Positions 5,986 to 7,662 of a DNA stretch of 7,662 nucleotides are shown piece after piece. Every line of letters begins with the position of its first letter. Positions within the stretch are counted from its first letter, which is position 1. The notes under the pieces are model-generated. The model did not search any database, was not told the origin of the DNA, and saw only the letters and a list, made by a program, of their open reading frames with translations. The stretch spans positions 1 through 7,662 of the forward strand of contig JACQHM010000030.1 of assembly GCA_016199025.1 (NCBI GenBank), written 5' to 3'. The position numbers and the translations under genes were made by a program. This DNA is from Candidatus Methylomirabilota bacterium. GTDB taxonomy: Bacteria > Methylomirabilota > Methylomirabilia > Methylomirabilales > JACQHM01.

Positions 5986-7443
5986 TCATTTGGGAAGGTT
6001 GACGACGATGGATTTCACCTCCATATACTCTTCGATCCCCTGTCTTCCCCCTTCCCGACCGAGGCCGCTTTCTTTATAGCCGCCGAAGGGGATCTCATGC
6101 GTATACCCTGCGGCGTCATTCACACCGACCAGTCCGTATTCTAAGGCCTCGGCGACCCTCATGATCCGTCCCAGGTTCCTCGAATACAGATAGCTGGCCA
6201 GGCCGAAGATGGTCTCGTTCGCCCGCTGGATCAGTTCCTCCTCGGTCCTGAAGCGTAAGATCGGGGCGACGGGCCCAAAAATCTCCTCACGGCAGACCCT
6301 CATCTCCGCGGTGACGTTCAACAGGACCGTCGGGGCGTAAAAAAAGCCCTTCGCATACCAGCCTTCGGTGAGTCGCTTCCCCCCCACGGCCACCTTTGCT
6401 CCGTGGGAGACGGCGTCCTCGACCAGGTCGCTCACCTTCTTCAAGGTCTCCTCGTTGATCAGGGGGCCGACCTGCATCCCGGGTTCGACCCCGGGCCCAA
6501 CCTTGATGGCCTTCACCTTCTCGACGAAGGCCTCGGTGAACCGCTCGGCGATGGTCTCCTGGACGTACAGGCGATTCGCGCAGATACAGGACTGACCGGC
6601 CACCCGGAGGAACTTGATGGCGACAGCCCCTTCGACGGCCTCGTCAAAGTCAGCGTCGTCGAAGACGATGAACGGGGCGTTCCCCCCCAGTTCGAAGGAG
6701 ACATGCTTCAACTGCTTCGCCGCCCCCTCCATCAGTTGCTTCCCCACGTCTGTGGAGCCGGTGAAGGCGATCTTCTTCACGAAAGGATTCTGGAGGAGTT
6801 CGTCACCGATGGGCCTGGATCTCGCCCCCGTCACCACGTTGAAGACACCGGCGGGGAACCCCACCTGGTGGATGATCTCAGCGATGGCCAGAGCGGTCAA
6901 GGGGGTGGCCGAGGCGGGCTTCAGGACAACCGTGCACCCGGCTGCCAGGGCCGGGGCAATCTTCCGCGTCACCATCGTGGCCGGGAAGTTCCAGGGGGTG
7001 ATGGCCCCGACGACCCCAATAGGCTGGCGGATCACCCAGAGGCGCTTTCCGGCGAAGGGGGAGGGGACCAGCTCGCCGTAGGTCCGCCTGGCCTCCTCAG
7101 CAAACCAGTCGAAGTAGCCCACGGCGAAGGTGACCTCTTTCTTCGCCTCCTCGAAGGGCTTCCCGTTCTCCAGTGTCACGAGGCGGGCCAGCGCATCCAC
7201 CCGCTCTCGCATCAAGCTATCAACCTTCCGGAGGAGTTCGCCCCTCGCCTTCGGGGTCATCCCCGCCCAGCCCTTGAACGCCCTGTAGGCTACCTCAATC
7301 GCCTTCCTGGTCTCAGAGGCCCCCCCGTCCGGGACAATACCGACCACCTCGCCTGTGGCCGGGTCCTTCACCTCAAAGGTCTTCCCAGAATCTGCCTCGA
7401 CCCACTGCCCGTCCAGATACATCTTGACGCGCTTCACCGCCAT
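5986..7443 (-). CDS. gabD: NAD(P)-dependent succinate-semialdehyde dehydrogenase-type aldehyde dehydrogenase
   Basis: This is a 485-residue cytosolic aldehyde dehydrogenase, the usual GabD length, most similar to enzymes oxidising succinate semialdehyde to succinate. Core motifs are TPWNFP (149-154), LKPAS with K175, FTGS (227-230), general base E251 in FELGGNAP, nucleophile C286 in GQSCICANR, EEIFGP (386-391) and PFGGYKESGLGREGG (452-466). C286 and C288 form the CxC pair known as a redox switch in human SSADH. R160, R280 and S459 sit where human SSADH has its carboxylate-binding R213, R334 and S498, recalled from memory. One extra residue (L279) precedes R280 relative to remembered GabD. The start is the ATG at 7443, eight bases after GAGGAGG (7452-7458). 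A longer in-frame start at 7524 would overlap the upstream gene and adds an unconserved tail. It begins 58 bases after that gene, probably in one operon. Other carboxylated semialdehydes are possible substrates. Confidence 0.93.
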   Translation of the reverse strand: MAVKRVKMYLDGQWVEADSGKTFEVKDPATGEVVGIVPDGGASETRKAIEVAYRAFKGWAGMTPKARGELLRKVDSLMRERVDALARLVTLENGKPFEEAKKEVTFAVGYFDWFAEEARRTYGELVPSPFAGKRLWVIRQPIGVVGAITPWNFPATMVTRKIAPALAAGCTVVLKPASATPLTALAIAEIIHQVGFPAGVFNVVTGARSRPIGDELLQNPFVKKIAFTGSTDVGKQLMEGAAKQLKHVSFELGGNAPFIVFDDADFDEAVEGAVAIKFLRVAGQSCICANRLYVQETIAERFTEAFVEKVKAIKVGPGVEPGMQVGPLINEETLKKVSDLVEDAVSHGAKVAVGGKRLTEGWYAKGFFYAPTVLLNVTAEMRVCREEIFGPVAPILRFRTEEELIQRANETIFGLASYLYSRNLGRIMRVAEALEYGLVGVNDAAGYTHEIPFGGYKESGLGREGGRQGIEEYMEVKSIVVNLPK

Positions 7444-7501
7444 GGGACGATCCTCCTCACTCCTCTTTACGACAGAGGAAGGGGTGCTTTTGGAAGCGCC
7501 C

Positions 7502-7662
7502 CTAGCCATCGGGCGGGACGGCACCCTTGTAGGACCAGTCCAACAGCTCGACGGGATGGACGGTCCGAAGGTTCAGCCCCCTCTTTTTCAACCCCATCTC
7601 GATCTGGAGGAGACAGCCGGGGTTCCCGCTCACGAGGACCTCGGCCCCGGTCTCCACGATCC
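7502..7662 (-). CDS. glcF: Glycolate oxidase iron-sulfur subunit-like protein, C-terminal end only
   Basis: Only the last 52 codons are in the window; the gene continues past the right edge. The visible residues include VLVSGNPGCLLQIEMG and VHPVELLDWSY, the ending of GlcF-type (Fe-S)-binding proteins with the cysteine-rich CCG (DUF224) domain. In glycolate oxidase, GlcF carries two 4Fe-4S clusters and passes electrons from the FAD subunits GlcD/GlcE during glycolate-to-glyoxylate oxidation. The NPGC cysteine belongs to the last CCG motif. The stop is TAG at 7502-7504, with the aldehyde dehydrogenase starting 58 bases later in the same direction. Lactate-oxidising LutA and other CCG proteins share this domain, so the substrate cannot be fixed from the tail alone. 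The GCL-like gene at the other end of the window makes glycolate/glyoxylate metabolism attractive. Confidence 0.75.
   Translation of the reverse strand, partial: IVETGAEVLVSGNPGCLLQIEMGLKKRGLNLRTVHPVELLDWSYKGAVPPDG

Noticed and set aside
7444..7524. Upstream in-frame start adding 27 residues to the aldehyde dehydrogenase
   Set aside because: The added residues are Ser/Arg-rich and unlike the family N-terminus, they would overlap the GlcF-like stop, and a strong GAGGAGG lies eight bases before the ATG at 7443.

Overview
All protein genes lie on the minus strand, so the window reads right to left: the tail of a GlcF-like iron-sulfur protein (7502-7662), a succinate-semialdehyde-type aldehyde dehydrogenase (5986-7443), a 415-base gap with an integrase relic and a tandem palindromic repeat, a proton-translocating transhydrogenase locus (2405-5570), a small two-CBS-domain protein (1898-2332), and a glyoxylate-carboligase-like ThDP enzyme (28-1770). 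The window is clearly bacterial: Shine-Dalgarno sites, tightly packed co-directional genes and a prokaryotic transhydrogenase. Flanking genes look GC-rich (hand-counted 60-base samples of 58-62%), while samples in pntAA and the CBS gene are 43-47%. I cannot name the organism. A free-living bacterium from an uncultivated or environmental lineage is plausible, but no marker gene here proves it.

The theme is C2 and aldehyde oxidation plus NAD(P)H balance. GlcF-type proteins belong to glycolate oxidase (glycolate to glyoxylate). A glyoxylate carboligase would condense two glyoxylates to tartronate semialdehyde. The aldehyde dehydrogenase makes NAD(P)H, and transhydrogenase couples NADH/NADP exchange to the proton gradient. 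The usual partners of carboligase (hydroxypyruvate isomerase, tartronate semialdehyde reductase, glycerate kinase) are not in this window.

Three things stand out. First, the carboligase-like protein has glutamate at residue 51, where E. coli glyoxylate carboligase has its diagnostic valine; its activity is therefore uncertain. Second, the transhydrogenase has an unusual layout: domain I alone (PntAA), then a 58-codon truncated PntAB-like ORF coupled to both neighbours (TAGTG and ATGA overlaps), then one 600-residue protein that fuses a second, complete PntAB to PntB through an extra predicted membrane helix. Third, the gap upstream of pntAA holds the last ~60 codons of a tyrosine recombinase and two tandem ~36-bp palindromic units whose TAACC/GGTTA half-sites are spaced exactly 18 bases apart. 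This suggests an old recombination junction next to the transhydrogenase locus.
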